Part shown: positions 8,106 through 16,719 of the stretch, piece by piece
Layout: each line of letters starts with the position of its first letter
Position numbering within the stretch: position 1 is the stretch's first letter
Source: Bifidobacterium breve
GTDB lineage: Bacteria > Actinomycetota > Thermoleophilia > Solirubrobacterales > Solirubrobacteraceae
NCBI GenBank assembly: GCA_945889475.1
Contig: CAMDBT010000008.1
Location: 1 to 63,613 of the forward strand
Length of the DNA stretch: 63,613 nt
Direction: 5' to 3'
The notes under the pieces: model-generated
The model's database searches: none
What the model saw: the letters and a program-made list of their open reading frames with translations, nothing else
What the model was told of the DNA's origin: nothing
Translations under genes and position numbers: made by a program

Positions 8106-9506
8106 CTAGAAGAACTGGAGGTATTCAGCCTGTTCCCACTCTGTCACATGCTCGGAGAAGCGGTACCAGTCGTCGAGCTTCGCTTTCACCGACAGAGCGT
8201 GCATCGTCTCACCAAAGACTTCTTTGGCGAGCTCGTCCTGCTGCAATGCAGTCGCGGCCTCGAACAGGTTGCGCGGCAGCCGTTCGATCGACCTCGCAGC
8301 GACTTCATCTGCGCTGAGGTCGTAGAGCGGTACGTCGATCGGCTCGCCCGGCTGCAACCGTTCTGCTACCCCCTCCAGTGATGCAGCCATCGTCAGTGCC
8401 ATCGCCATGTGTGGGTTCACGCACATGTCACAGGCCCGGTTCTCGATCGCCTTTCGCGTCTGCGGCAGCCTGACCATCGCCGAACGGTTGTTGAAGCCGT
8501 AACAGATGTGTGTCGGTGCCCAGGTAAGCGTTCCGCCCTCTAGGTCCGCCGGGCTGCCTACCAAACCCTTGTAAGAGTTGACCGTCGGGCAAGCGATAGA
8601 TGTGATCGCGGCTCCGTGTTTGAGGACGCCGGCCAGTGCGTTGAACGCCATCGGGGACCAGCCGCCGTCGGCGTCGGCGAACAGGTTTGCGCCTGGGTCG
8701 TCGACGCGGGTCATGCTGTGGTTGAGGTGCGCGCCGTTGCGCCAGTCGCCACCAGCGGGCTTCGCCATGTACGTAACGAACAAGCCGTGACGCTTGGCAA
8801 TCTCCTTCAGCAGCACCCGCAGCAGGACCAGACGGTCGGCCGTGTCGAGTGCATCGGACGGGCCAAAGTCGAGCTCAAACTGGGAGAACGCGCCCTCAGC
8901 AACGACGTTGCTGAGACCCCATCCCAAGTCGTTGATCGCGCGGACGACGTCGTCGAGGAATGCCATCCCGTCGAGTGTGTGTTCGGCGTCATATCCGAAC
9001 GCCTGTCGTCGCACGGCAGCATTGCCAATCCGATGCTCGTCGAAACCGCCGAATGCCTTCACGGCCTTGCCGTTCTCCCAGCGGAGGACAATGAATTCCG
9101 GCTCGAATCCAGCGGTAAATGCGTAGCCGAGGTCAGCGGCTGCCTTGATCTGGCGCTTGAGCGCTTGGCGCGGGCACATGTTGTAGGGCTTGCCCTCCCA
9201 ATAGAGGTCAGCCATCACCCAGGCGTAGCGGGTGTCCCACGGGCAGATGCGAACGCTACTTAGATCGGCAAGCGCGATTTGGTCCGGGTCGGCTGGCCCT
9301 AAGTCGGGCGTCATTGAGACAGAGTGGGTAGCGAACTGAGGCCCTTCGCCGGCAAAGAGGCGATCGAACTCAGAGATCGGAACTGGCTTCGTCTTCGGCA
9401 GTCCGAGCAGGTCCACCCAGCATGAGAAGACGTACTCGACGCCGGCAGCCTCGAGTCGCTTTCGTTCCGCCGCGACCGCTGCAGGGTCCGCCATCGCCGA
9501 TTGCAT
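8106..9506 (-). CDS. Second GlnT-like glutamine synthetase homologue, glutamate-site Arg replaced
   Basis: 466 residues from the ATG at 9506, which has AAGGAG eight bases upstream; the frame stays open to 9605, with a GTG alternative near 9533. Visible GS motifs are AGFEPEFIVLR, SQFELDF, NGAHLNHSM, NNRSAMVRLP and IENRACDMCVNPHMA. The motif that normally reads NSYKRL is NSYKGL (Gly314, codon at 8565-8567), removing an arginine that in enteric GS contacts the glutamate carboxylate; the upstream paralogue keeps it. The acid substrate may therefore not be free glutamate, or binding differs. It is transcribed away from the ureohydrolase-chaperonin pair, and its promoter region carries the GTAC palindrome. 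GS-family membership is firm; the reaction is unknown. Confidence 0.87.
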   Translation of the reverse strand: MQSAMADPAAVAAERKRLEAAGVEYVFSCWVDLLGLPKTKPVPISEFDRLFAGEGPQFATHSVSMTPDLGPADPDQIALADLSSVRICPWDTRYAWVMADLYWEGKPYNMCPRQALKRQIKAAADLGYAFTAGFEPEFIVLRWENGKAVKAFGGFDEHRIGNAAVRRQAFGYDAEHTLDGMAFLDDVVRAINDLGWGLSNVVAEGAFSQFELDFGPSDALDTADRLVLLRVLLKEIAKRHGLFVTYMAKPAGGDWRNGAHLNHSMTRVDDPGANLFADADGGWSPMAFNALAGVLKHGAAITSIACPTVNSYKGLVGSPADLEGGTLTWAPTHICYGFNNRSAMVRLPQTRKAIENRACDMCVNPHMAMALTMAASLEGVAERLQPGEPIDVPLYDLSADEVAARSIERLPRNLFEAATALQQDELAKEVFGETMHALSVKAKLDDWYRFSEHVTEWEQAEYLQFF

Positions 9507-9625
9507 GCTGCTGGCTCCTTCGTGCTGCGTCACTGGCTCATCCTCTCCTCCGGTTAACTCGTTCTGCGCAGTAGCGCTGACATACCGACGCGAAGAGCCT
9601 CCCAAAGCTCGCGGTACGTCGCTTG

Positions 9626-9631
9626 ATCATA
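9626..9631 (-). promoter_or_regulatory. Candidate -10 element for the GS-like gene
   Basis: On the minus strand the hexamer reads TATGAT (5 of 6 to TATAAT), about 120 bases upstream of the chosen ATG. No good -35 is seen. The GTAC palindrome sits where the -35 would be, so a bound regulator would compete with or contact RNA polymerase. Confidence 0.3.
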
Positions 9632-9642
9632 CTTCAGGACAA

Positions 9643-9668
9643 CAACCGTACATTACGTGGTACGGTTG
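9643..9668. promoter_or_regulatory. Perfect palindrome, candidate operator
   Basis: CAACCGTAC (9643-9651) and GTACGGTTG (9660-9668) form a perfect 9-bp inverted repeat around an 8-base spacer, in the divergent region between the GS-like gene and the second ureohydrolase. The inner GTAC-N8-GTAC pattern recurs at 17539-17554 upstream of the ABC importer, suggesting a shared regulator. It has no T-run and lies in a promoter region, so an operator is more likely than a terminator. Confidence 0.55.
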
Positions 9669-9703
9669 CTGGCGGTTGGTGATCGCGACAGGAGGAGACG
9701 CTG

Positions 9704-10675
9704 ATGATGGCGCCAAGCGGTAAGAAGCAGGCATTCGGGTCGATGGCTCATGGGATCATCTCGATGCTCGGGTCTCCGCACATCCCGACCGCTGAGCTGG
9801 AGGGCAGCGGCGCCGGCGTGGCGTTCCTTGGCGTGCCCTACGAAGGCTCCAACGTCTGTATCGGCAGGCCCGGATCGGGGCTCGGCCCGCAGGGCTTGCG
9901 GATCGCTTCTCAGGAGTACTTCAGCTGGTCGTTCGAGTGGGATATTGATCTCCAGGAGGCCTACGGCATGGTCGATTGCGGCGACACGAAGATCGCGATC
10001 GGCAACGCGATCCGGACCCACGAGAACATTCAACAGGATGTCTCGACGATCCTGAAGGCTGGTGCGATCCCGATCTCAATCGGCGGCGACCACTCGCTGC
10101 CGATCCCGTGCGCTCGCGCTCTTTCCGCCCATCTCGGCGACAAGCGGATGGGCTATCTGGCGATCGACGCGCACATGGATGCCGGTTACAGCGTCGACGG
10201 TGAGAAAGAGACCAATTGCTCGGGCATCGCGCGGGCCTCTGAGCTGCCGAATGTTCGGCCTGAAAACGTAGCGATCGTCGGCGTGCGCGGGACGCTCAAT
10301 CCGCGTGAGTGGCTTGAGCTGATCCGGGAACGCGGAATCAACATGTACCCGATGCGGGAGGTCAAGGAGCGCGGCATGGAAGCGGTTCTCAAAGATGCGC
10401 TCGATCGCGTCTGGGACGGTGTTGATGGCGTATACGTCACTTGGGATACGGACTCGGTCGATGCATCGCACGCGCCGGGCACGACCGAGCCAGAGCCGGG
10501 GGGCTTCACTTCGCACGAGATCATTGAGGCGGCACGGATCATTGGCGAGCGTGGGTTCACAGCGCTCGACAATGTTGAACTCGCACCGATTTACGACGTC
10601 AGCGGCATAACCGGGAAGCTGGTCTGGTGCGTACTCTCGGAAGCGCTATATGCCAACGCTAAAGCGCGGCTCTGA
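9704..10675 (+). CDS. Ureohydrolase (agmatinase-like), canonical metal ligands
   Basis: 323 residues of the arginase/agmatinase superfamily. All six metal ligands are visible: GGDHS (His130), DAHMDA (Asp155, His157, Asp159) and WDTDSVD (Asp248, Asp250), followed by APGTTEPEPGG. N-terminal GVPYEGSNVCIGRPGSG and GPQGLR match agmatinase/guanidinobutyrase-type enzymes. A strong AGGAGGAG precedes two tandem ATGs (9704, 9707). It is a clear paralogue of the 2591-3604 gene (shared RASELPN/RAAELPN and NPR segments). The chaperonin gene starts inside its last 26 bases, so the two are translationally coupled. The expected product is urea, which the downstream urease could use. Superfamily members act on agmatine, guanidinobutyrate, arginine or guanidine; the substrate here cannot be read from motifs. 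Confidence 0.92.
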   Translation: MMAPSGKKQAFGSMAHGIISMLGSPHIPTAELEGSGAGVAFLGVPYEGSNVCIGRPGSGLGPQGLRIASQEYFSWSFEWDIDLQEAYGMVDCGDTKIAIGNAIRTHENIQQDVSTILKAGAIPISIGGDHSLPIPCARALSAHLGDKRMGYLAIDAHMDAGYSVDGEKETNCSGIARASELPNVRPENVAIVGVRGTLNPREWLELIRERGINMYPMREVKERGMEAVLKDALDRVWDGVDGVYVTWDTDSVDASHAPGTTEPEPGGFTSHEIIEAARIIGERGFTALDNVELAPIYDVSGITGKLVWCVLSEALYANAKARL

Positions 10676-12350
10676 CCCGCTCGGCAGCCTCTTCCTCCAC
10701 TCGGACGCTGCCCGTGACGCGCTTTTGCGCGGTGTACAGCTGGTCGCCTCGAGCGTTGTCAAGACGCTCGGGCCGAGCGGTAGCTATGTCGTACTGCAAC
10801 GGCGCGATGCTCCGCCGCTTGTAACGAACGACGGGGTGACAATCGCCAGGTCACTCGATGCCGTGCAGGATCCGCTCGTCAATCAGGGAGTGCAACTGCT
10901 CAAGCAGGCGGCCGAAGTCTCCGAGCTGTCGGTAGGGGACGGCACGACAACGTCAACCGTGATTGCTAGGTCGTTGTTGATCAACGCCTTCCGTCGCGTG
11001 GCCGCGGGAGCCGATCCGACCGAGATTGTCGCTGGGCTGGAGCAAGGGATAGAGGCGGTAGTTGCTTGGCTCGAGGAGCGCGCGGAGCCGCTGGGCGGCT
11101 CGCAGTCGGAGCTTTTCGCTGTAGCTCGTCTCGCCGCCGGCGACGACCGCATTGCCGAGGTTGTCTCCGAGGCGCTGGCGGCCGTCACCGCTGACGGTGT
11201 CGTCCGCGTTGAAGATGCCACCGAATATGGGCTCAAGCTCAAAATCTCCGAGGGCATGAGATTTGATAACGGGCTCGCAGCGCCCGGTCTGATTGTCGAT
11301 CCAGCCCGTCTCGAAACGGTCTTCGAGCGTCCCTTGGTGGCTGTCGCTGAAGAGCGCTTGACGCAGGTCGCGCAGCTTCGAGGGTTGTTCGAGCAGGTCG
11401 CTGAGCAGCGACGCCCGCTGCTCTTGATAGCCGACGAGATATCGGGTGAGGCGCTGAGTCTCCTCGTCCTGAACGTGGCACGGAGAGGGATGCCGGTAGC
11501 GGCGGTGAAGGCGCCGGATTTTGGTCCGGATCGAGCGGCATCGATGCGCGACATCGCGGTCTGGTCAGGTGGGGTGCTCTTTGGCGAGAAGTTCGGGCGA
11601 GTACTGGCCAGCGCCAAGGTTGATGAACTCGGCCAGCTTGAGCGCGCAATCGTGACGACCGACTCAACGACATTGATCGGCGGAGCCGGGCAAGCCAGCG
11701 AAGTGGACGAGCGTCGCGCCGGGATCGACGCCGAGCTGCGCGGTACCGAATCTGAGTACGAGCGAACGAAACTGTTGGTTCGACGTGCTCGTCTTGGCGG
11801 TGCGGTGGCTTTGATCGGGGTCGGATGCGATACGGCAACCGAGCAGGAGCAGACTCGGCATCGGATAACCGATGCCGTCCAAGCAAGCAAGGCAGCGCTG
11901 CGCGGAGGAATGATCCCCGGCGGTGGCACCGCTCTGCTTCATGCCAGCGATGCGCTTCTTGCCAGCCAGCGCGTCAACGGTGCTGCCGGCGCAATCTTGG
12001 CGGCCGGTCTCGCTGCGCCGGCCCGTCAGCTCGCGGTTAACTCAGGGATCGACGCTGGCAACTTCGTCGAGCGCCTGCGGAGCTTGCCGTTCGGCGACGG
12101 GATCGACCTCAGCACAGGCGCGGAAGTGAACATGAGGTCGCATGGGGTGCGCGACCCGCTAGAGGTCACTGTTGCCGCGCTGGTCGCTGCTGGTTCGGTC
12201 GCGCGGATGGGGATTCTTTGCGAGGTTGTGCTCGCCAAGCAGCCGCTCCCCGTCGCGCGTCGCGCGCATCACGAACACGGCCATCATTACCACGGGGACC
12301 CCGAAGGACATACAGATGTGGCGCCTGCCGCTGCGCCGCGCGGAAGCTAA
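10650..12350 (+). CDS. groEL: Divergent GroEL/Hsp60 chaperonin with histidine-rich tail
   Basis: 566 residues aligning with GroEL along its length: TLGPSGSYVVLQ, VTNDGVTIARSLD, the ATPase loop VGDGTTTSTV (Asp97), KAPDFGPDRAASMRDIA in the apical domain, RITDAVQASKAAL with the conserved Asp, and IPGGGTALLHAS. ATP hydrolysis residues therefore appear intact. The sequence is much more divergent than a housekeeping GroEL, no groES is adjacent, and the GGM tail is replaced by a His-rich end (residues 540-558, HHEHGHHYHG). Mycobacterial GroEL1 also has a His-rich tail. The ATG overlaps the ureohydrolase gene by 26 bases, with GGAAG upstream. It converges on ureF with a 4-base overlap. Dedicated folding or nickel handling for ureohydrolase/urease is inferred. 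Confidence 0.85.
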   Translation: MPTLKRGSDPLGSLFLHSDAARDALLRGVQLVASSVVKTLGPSGSYVVLQRRDAPPLVTNDGVTIARSLDAVQDPLVNQGVQLLKQAAEVSELSVGDGTTTSTVIARSLLINAFRRVAAGADPTEIVAGLEQGIEAVVAWLEERAEPLGGSQSELFAVARLAAGDDRIAEVVSEALAAVTADGVVRVEDATEYGLKLKISEGMRFDNGLAAPGLIVDPARLETVFERPLVAVAEERLTQVAQLRGLFEQVAEQRRPLLLIADEISGEALSLLVLNVARRGMPVAAVKAPDFGPDRAASMRDIAVWSGGVLFGEKFGRVLASAKVDELGQLERAIVTTDSTTLIGGAGQASEVDERRAGIDAELRGTESEYERTKLLVRRARLGGAVALIGVGCDTATEQEQTRHRITDAVQASKAALRGGMIPGGGTALLHASDALLASQRVNGAAGAILAAGLAAPARQLAVNSGIDAGNFVERLRSLPFGDGIDLSTGAEVNMRSHGVRDPLEVTVAALVAAGSVARMGILCEVVLAKQPLPVARRAHHEHGHHYHGDPEGHTDVAPAAAPRGS

Positions 12351-13048
12351 GAGGCGAAGAGGCTGACCTCGTCGCGCCCCGAAGCGAGCATTGCGATTTC
12401 AATCTCCGGCGCAGTCGAGTGCCAGTCGTCGATTGCGGTGCCAATCGCAGTTGAGGTCGCGCGGTCAATGCTTGGCGCGAGCTCCGCCAGCATCACCTGC
12501 GCGGTCGTCGGCGACAGCCTTCCTAGGCGCACCGCTGCCGAGAGCATTCCTGATGCAGCGCTGCGCAGACTGACCAGCACTGCCAGCTCCGCAGAGATTC
12601 CTGCAGCTTTAGCCGTCGCAGCTTCAACGATCGCGAGGTTGCCTTCACTCAGTCGGGCGTCAACGAGGCCGCAGTAGTCGGCCAAGAGGGCATCGTCTAC
12701 TAGCCGCGGAGCCAGCTTGGCAAGCTGGCGCCCACACGATTGCGACGCCGCTCGCGATGCCGGCGAGGACTTGTAGGCCGTCAGCAGTTGGTCCAGCTCA
12801 ACTAGGCCGGCAACCGTATCGGCACTGTGCGCGAGGCTGAGTGCGGCTCCGTCGAGCGGTGCGACTGCGTCCTCAAGGCTTGTCCGGATCAGCTGTCCGA
12901 GATCCTCAGCGGTGGCATCAGGGTTGCTCGACAGCCAGGATTCAGCTCCTCCCGAGTGTGCAAAACGCCCGATTGGGAGTGACCCGTCGGCGAGCTGAAG
13001 GCTCGCCAGCAGGGTTTGGCGGCTCTGGCTTGTTTTTTCGTCGCGCAT
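12347..13048 (-). CDS. ureF: Urease accessory protein UreF
   Basis: 233 residues from the ATG at 13048, 4 bases after the ureE stop; the longer open frame to 13126 would overlap ureE and adds non-homologous residues. The start of the family is recognisable (LLASLQLADGSLPIGRFAHSGG), as are the helical body and the segment LRSAASGMLSAAVRLGRLSPTTAQ. UreF acts with UreD and UreG as the GTPase-activating part of the complex that inserts nickel into urease. It is the last gene of the ure operon, and its 3' end overlaps the convergent chaperonin gene by 4 bases, an arrangement with no room for a terminator. Confidence 0.9.
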   Translation of the reverse strand: MRDEKTSQSRQTLLASLQLADGSLPIGRFAHSGGAESWLSSNPDATAEDLGQLIRTSLEDAVAPLDGAALSLAHSADTVAGLVELDQLLTAYKSSPASRAASQSCGRQLAKLAPRLVDDALLADYCGLVDARLSEGNLAIVEAATAKAAGISAELAVLVSLRSAASGMLSAAVRLGRLSPTTAQVMLAELAPSIDRATSTAIGTAIDDWHSTAPEIEIAMLASGRDEVSLFAS

Positions 13049-13052
13049 CGTT

Positions 13053-13550
13053 CTAGCCGTTCGCGGCCGCGAACTTGGTTGCAGGTTCGTGAGCGAACAG
13101 CCGTTCTTCGCCAAAGTGCACCTCAACCGTTGCGAGGCCGAGCCGCTCGATCGTTTCAGTCATCACAGCGTCGCTGGTCAGCACCGGGGCAAGCAGCTCC
13201 TCGCCGTCGAACTCGATCGGCACATGCTGGTTCCCCAGAGCGTGGCCGAGGATCGCCGCCTCGCGCAGCGCGGTCAGCGGATCTGCGCTCGCCGAAAATG
13301 AGATTCGGCACGCTCTCGCTGGCTCCCGCCGCGCTACCAGCACCGAGTCCTGGCCCGCCCAAAGGACCGCGCCGTCGCTGATGAACGCCCCGGCTGGCAG
13401 GCAGAGCTCGAGCTCGATGCGACCCTCGCTGACGACACGCTGGCGCGACTTGCGGGCGTCAAACCAGGCGACGTCGACATAGTCACGGCGCAGCTCTCTG
13501 AATCGCCGCTCGTCGATCGTGCCGAGTAGTTCGGTCACTCGAGCGGTCAT
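13053..13550 (-). CDS. ureE: Urease accessory protein UreE (nickel metallochaperone)
   Basis: 165 residues. The N-terminal half matches the UreE peptide-binding domain (RIELELCLPAGAFISDGAVL). The C-terminal half has the conserved nickel-site segment AILGHALGNQHVPIEFDGEE, containing the interfacial His. There is no histidine-rich C-terminal tail, unlike Klebsiella UreE; the only His-rich tail in this locus is on the neighbouring chaperonin. The start codon overlaps the ureD stop by 4 bases (ATGA), indicating translational coupling. Role: delivers Ni2+ to UreG/UreF/UreD for urease activation. Confidence 0.92.
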   Translation of the reverse strand: MTARVTELLGTIDERRFRELRRDYVDVAWFDARKSRQRVVSEGRIELELCLPAGAFISDGAVLWAGQDSVLVARREPARACRISFSASADPLTALREAAILGHALGNQHVPIEFDGEELLAPVLTSDAVMTETIERLGLATVEVHFGEERLFAHEPATKFAAANG

Positions 13551-14386
13551 TTGCGCTCCCGCGGCAACGGAAGGCCGATCAGCATCTGCCTAGCTGCGAG
13601 CCACGCCGATTTGCGCGCCCGATCAGCTGCCTCCTTGTCGCTGGCCAGGATTCTCGCCATCACTCCAGCCCCGTTTGGCAGCTGCCCAGCGGCGCCACAG
13701 CTGTTGGGGTCGGCACCGAGCACGGAGTCGATCATCGACGCCAGCGCAGCAAGGTCGCGTCCAGGCGCGGCGACGAGCAGCGTCACGAGATACTGATGGA
13801 TCCCAAACGACCCCGCTCTGCGAAGCGGCCTCTGACTGGGATTGAGCTTAAGGCGATCTACGCAAAGCAGCTCACCGTTCAGATTGACTCTCGTCTCGAA
13901 GTCGAGCTGCTGGTATTGGAAAAGCTCGTCGTTCAGCCTCCGTCCGGGTCCGATCGTCTCGGCACCAACGAAGCAGCCGCCGTCTTCAAGCTCCACAGTC
14001 AGGAGCTGGGAGAAGTTGCTCCCGGCCTGAGGAATCAGGATGTCCGGGATGTGCTCGAGATAGGCATCCTGGCAGACGCGCAACGTCGTCAGCTGACGGC
14101 CGCTGCCGCCTGCCATCGCATGCAGTTTGGTGGCCGACTGAGTCGTTACATGGACACGGCTACCGCGCTCAGCGGTGACGTTGATCGTGAGCTGGTCGCC
14201 GGCGATCACTGCCCCGGTCGGGTTCTGCACATAAAGGAAGGCCATCGAGGGGTCGGCCGGATCCAAGTACATCGGCACAGTCATTCGCAGTGGGAATCGC
14301 TGCGCCTGACGGCGGAGCACCGTCTTGTCGTTGCTCGCGCGCTTGAACGCAATCTCGAGTAGCCCGTCCTGATGCAGCGCGGTCAT
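13547..14386 (-). CDS. ureD: Urease accessory protein UreD
   Basis: 279 residues. Recognisable UreD segments are PMYLDPADPSMAFLYVQNPTG, shortened here to its core AFLYVQNPTGAVIAGDQ, then VHVTTQSATKLHAM and LEHIPDILIPQAGSNF, which match the beta-helical scaffold protein that binds apo-urease and channels nickel with UreF and UreG. The length is typical. It overlaps ureG and ureE by 4 bases on each side. Gene order G-D-E-F after C is less common than E-F-G-D, but no accessory gene is missing. Confidence 0.92.
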   Translation of the reverse strand: MTALHQDGLLEIAFKRASNDKTVLRRQAQRFPLRMTVPMYLDPADPSMAFLYVQNPTGAVIAGDQLTINVTAERGSRVHVTTQSATKLHAMAGGSGRQLTTLRVCQDAYLEHIPDILIPQAGSNFSQLLTVELEDGGCFVGAETIGPGRRLNDELFQYQQLDFETRVNLNGELLCVDRLKLNPSQRPLRRAGSFGIHQYLVTLLVAAPGRDLAALASMIDSVLGADPNSCGAAGQLPNGAGVMARILASDKEAADRARKSAWLAARQMLIGLPLPRERK

Positions 14387-14991
14387 GCCGGGGCGTCGGT
14401 GAATAGGACGTCTAGGCGCAGCCGCGCGAATACATCATCGGCGCCGCCAGCGCGCAGATCGGTAAACAGCGTTGGCCGCTGCGGCCGAACCTCCGCAAGG
14501 TCCTGCTTCATCCGCTCCAGAGAGGCGCCGACATGCGGTGCAAGGTCGGTCTTGTTTACCAGCAGCAGGTCGCACTGGACGATTCCCAGGCCGCGTTTGC
14601 GCGGGATGTCGTCGCCCGCCGCAGTGTCAATCACATAGATCCAGTAATCGACGAGGTCGCTCGTGAAGGTTGCCGAAAGGTTGTCGCCGCCGGATTCGAT
14701 CAGCACTAGATCGAGCGGCCCACACGCATCCTGAAGGTTTTCGATCGCCTCGAGGTTGGCAGAGGGATCCTCGCGGATCGCGGTGTGGGGACAAGCGCCG
14801 GTCTCGACGCCGACTACCCGCTCGGGGCTAATCAAGCCGCTCGCCTTGACGCGCTCGGCATCCTCCCTCGTGACCAGATCATTGGTGATAACGCCAACGC
14901 TGATCCCGGCCGCTTCGAGCGTCGGCAAGAGCCTCTCAATCAGCTGAGTCTTTCCCGATCCGACTGGCCCTCCGATGCCAATCCTGAGCAC
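14383..14991 (-). CDS. ureG: Urease accessory GTPase UreG
   Basis: 202 residues, the usual UreG length. It contains the P-loop GPVGSGKT, the nickel-binding CPHTAIREDPSAN motif, the ESGGDNLSATF segment and the guanine-specificity region LLVNKTDLAPHVG. This SIMIBI-class GTPase couples GTP hydrolysis to nickel transfer into urease. The start lies 10 bases after the ureC stop, and its end overlaps ureD, so expression as part of the ure operon is expected. Confidence 0.96.
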   Translation of the reverse strand: MLRIGIGGPVGSGKTQLIERLLPTLEAAGISVGVITNDLVTREDAERVKASGLISPERVVGVETGACPHTAIREDPSANLEAIENLQDACGPLDLVLIESGGDNLSATFTSDLVDYWIYVIDTAAGDDIPRKRGLGIVQCDLLLVNKTDLAPHVGASLERMKQDLAEVRPQRPTLFTDLRAGGADDVFARLRLDVLFTDAPA

Positions 14992-15001
14992 GTTCGTGCG
15001 C

Positions 15002-16717
15002 CTATTTCAGTTGGTAGAGCGGGCTTAGCGGGACCTGCGTCATCGGTTCGCATGTGCAGTGCTCGCCGTCCACCTCGACTCGGTAGGTTTCGGGATCGAC
15101 GGTGATGTCGGGTGCGCTGTCGTTGTGCAGCATGTCCGCTTTGGTCAGGCTGCGCGTTCCGCGCGTTGGGACACACCGCTTACTTAAGTCCCAGCGACCG
15201 GCGATGTCTGCGTCGATCGCCCCCTGTGCCATGAAGGTGACGCCAAGATCCTGCGGCGCGCGGCCGAATGCCCCCCACTGCGGCTTGTAGACCAGTGGTT
15301 CGCAGGTCATCAGAGAAGCGTTCGACTCGCCCATCACCGACCATGTCGGGAAGCCCGACTTGAAAACCACCTCGGGTTTTGCGCCGAAGAACTTTGGCTC
15401 CCAAAGAACGATGTCGGCCAGTTTGCCCGGCTCGAGCGAGCCGACCTCGTGGTCGATGCCGTAGATCCGTGCGGGGTTGATCGTGAGCTTCGCGATGTAG
15501 CGTTTGATCCTCTGGTTGTCGTGCCCGCTGCCGTGATCCTCTGGGAGCGACCCGCGCTCGTCCTTCATGTGCGAAGCGACCTGCCAGGTGCGAGCGATCG
15601 TCTCGCCAATTCTGCCCATTCCCTGTGAGTCTGAGCCGAGGGCGCTGATCGCGCCGAGGTCGTGGAGTACGTCCTCAGCGGCGATCGTCTCGCGCCGAAT
15701 CCGCGACTCTGCGAAGGCGACATCCTCGGGTACTCGAGGATTGAGGTGGTGGCAGACCATCACCATGTCCAAGTGTTCGTCGAAGGTATTGACCGTGTAG
15801 GGGTTGGTTGGGTTCGTTGACGACGGTAGGCAGTAGGACTCGCCGCATACCTTGAGAATGTCGGGGGCGTGCCCTCCTCCTGCGCCTTCCGAATGGTAGG
15901 TGTGGATCGTCCGTCCAGCGATCGCGGCCATCGTGTGCTCGTAGAAGCCCGACTCGTTCAGCGTGTCGGTGTGGATCTGGATCTGAATGTCAAGCTCGTC
16001 GCCAGCGTCGAGGCTGGAGTGAATGACGGCCGGCGCGGCCCCCCAATCTTCATGGATCTTCAGCCCGATTGCTCCCGCTCGGCCTTGCTCCAGCAGCGGC
16101 TCGGTCGCGGCGGCGCTGCCCTTGCTGAGGAAGCCGAAGTTGATCGGCCACGCCTCGGACGCCTGCAGCATGCGGCCAAGGTTCGTGGTGCCGGATGAGC
16201 AGATTCCGACCGTGACCGGCCCCAAGCCGCCCCCGATCATCGTCGTTACGCCGCTTGAGATCGCCTCTTCGCAAAGGCCGGCCGAGTCAAAGTGAACATG
16301 GACATCGATCGCCCCAGCGGTGGCGATCATCCCTTCCGCCGAGCGAACATCGGTGTTGGCGCCGACAACTAAATTGGCAGCTACTCCGTCCATCGTCTTC
16401 GGGTTCCCGGCCTTTCCAATTCCGGCGATACGGCCGTCCTTGATCCCGATGTCGGCCTTGACGATGCCAGCCACCGCGTCGATTATCAGGACGTTCGTGA
16501 TCACGAAGTCGAGCGCTCCTGAAGCGGCCGTTGCCGCCCCGTCGCTGCCCATCCCGTCGCGTAGCGTCTTGCCGCCGCCGAAGACGCATTCGTCGCCGGG
16601 AGTTATCAGATCATCTTCGACCTCGGCCCAAAGGCCGGTGTCACCGAGACGGACGCGATCGCCTTTGCTGGGGCCGAACAGTTCGGCGTACTCCCGCCGC
16701 GAAATCTTCATCCCCAT
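15002..16717 (-). CDS. ureC: Urease alpha subunit UreC (catalytic)
   Basis: 571 residues, matching the family length. All nickel and catalytic positions are visible: DVHVHF (two His ligands), GLKIHEDWG (carbamylated Lys and His), [27 protein letters not shown], the flap MVCHHLN (Cys and His) and GSDSQGMGR (Asp ligand). It hydrolyses urea to ammonia and carbamate with a dinuclear nickel centre in the cytoplasm. The start is ATG at 16717 or, two codons on, 16711; a GAGGGGGC stretch in the mRNA precedes it, just before the ureAB stop. Upstream ureohydrolases that release urea give an obvious substrate source. Confidence 0.97.
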   Translation of the reverse strand: MGMKISRREYAELFGPSKGDRVRLGDTGLWAEVEDDLITPGDECVFGGGKTLRDGMGSDGAATAASGALDFVITNVLIIDAVAGIVKADIGIKDGRIAGIGKAGNPKTMDGVAANLVVGANTDVRSAEGMIATAGAIDVHVHFDSAGLCEEAISSGVTTMIGGGLGPVTVGICSSGTTNLGRMLQASEAWPINFGFLSKGSAAATEPLLEQGRAGAIGLKIHEDWGAAPAVIHSSLDAGDELDIQIQIHTDTLNESGFYEHTMAAIAGRTIHTYHSEGAGGGHAPDILKVCGESYCLPSSTNPTNPYTVNTFDEHLDMVMVCHHLNPRVPEDVAFAESRIRRETIAAEDVLHDLGAISALGSDSQGMGRIGETIARTWQVASHMKDERGSLPEDHGSGHDNQRIKRYIAKLTINPARIYGIDHEVGSLEPGKLADIVLWEPKFFGAKPEVVFKSGFPTWSVMGESNASLMTCEPLVYKPQWGAFGRAPQDLGVTFMAQGAIDADIAGRWDLSKRCVPTRGTRSLTKADMLHNDSAPDITVDPETYRVEVDGEHCTCEPMTQVPLSPLYQLK

Positions 16718-16719
16718 CG

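Noticed and set aside
9643-9668. Palindrome as a terminator
   Set aside because: It lies between divergent genes in a promoter region with no T-run; an operator is more likely.
13053-13126. UreF starting upstream at 13126
   Set aside because: It would overlap ureE and adds non-homologous residues; ATG 13048 matches the family start.
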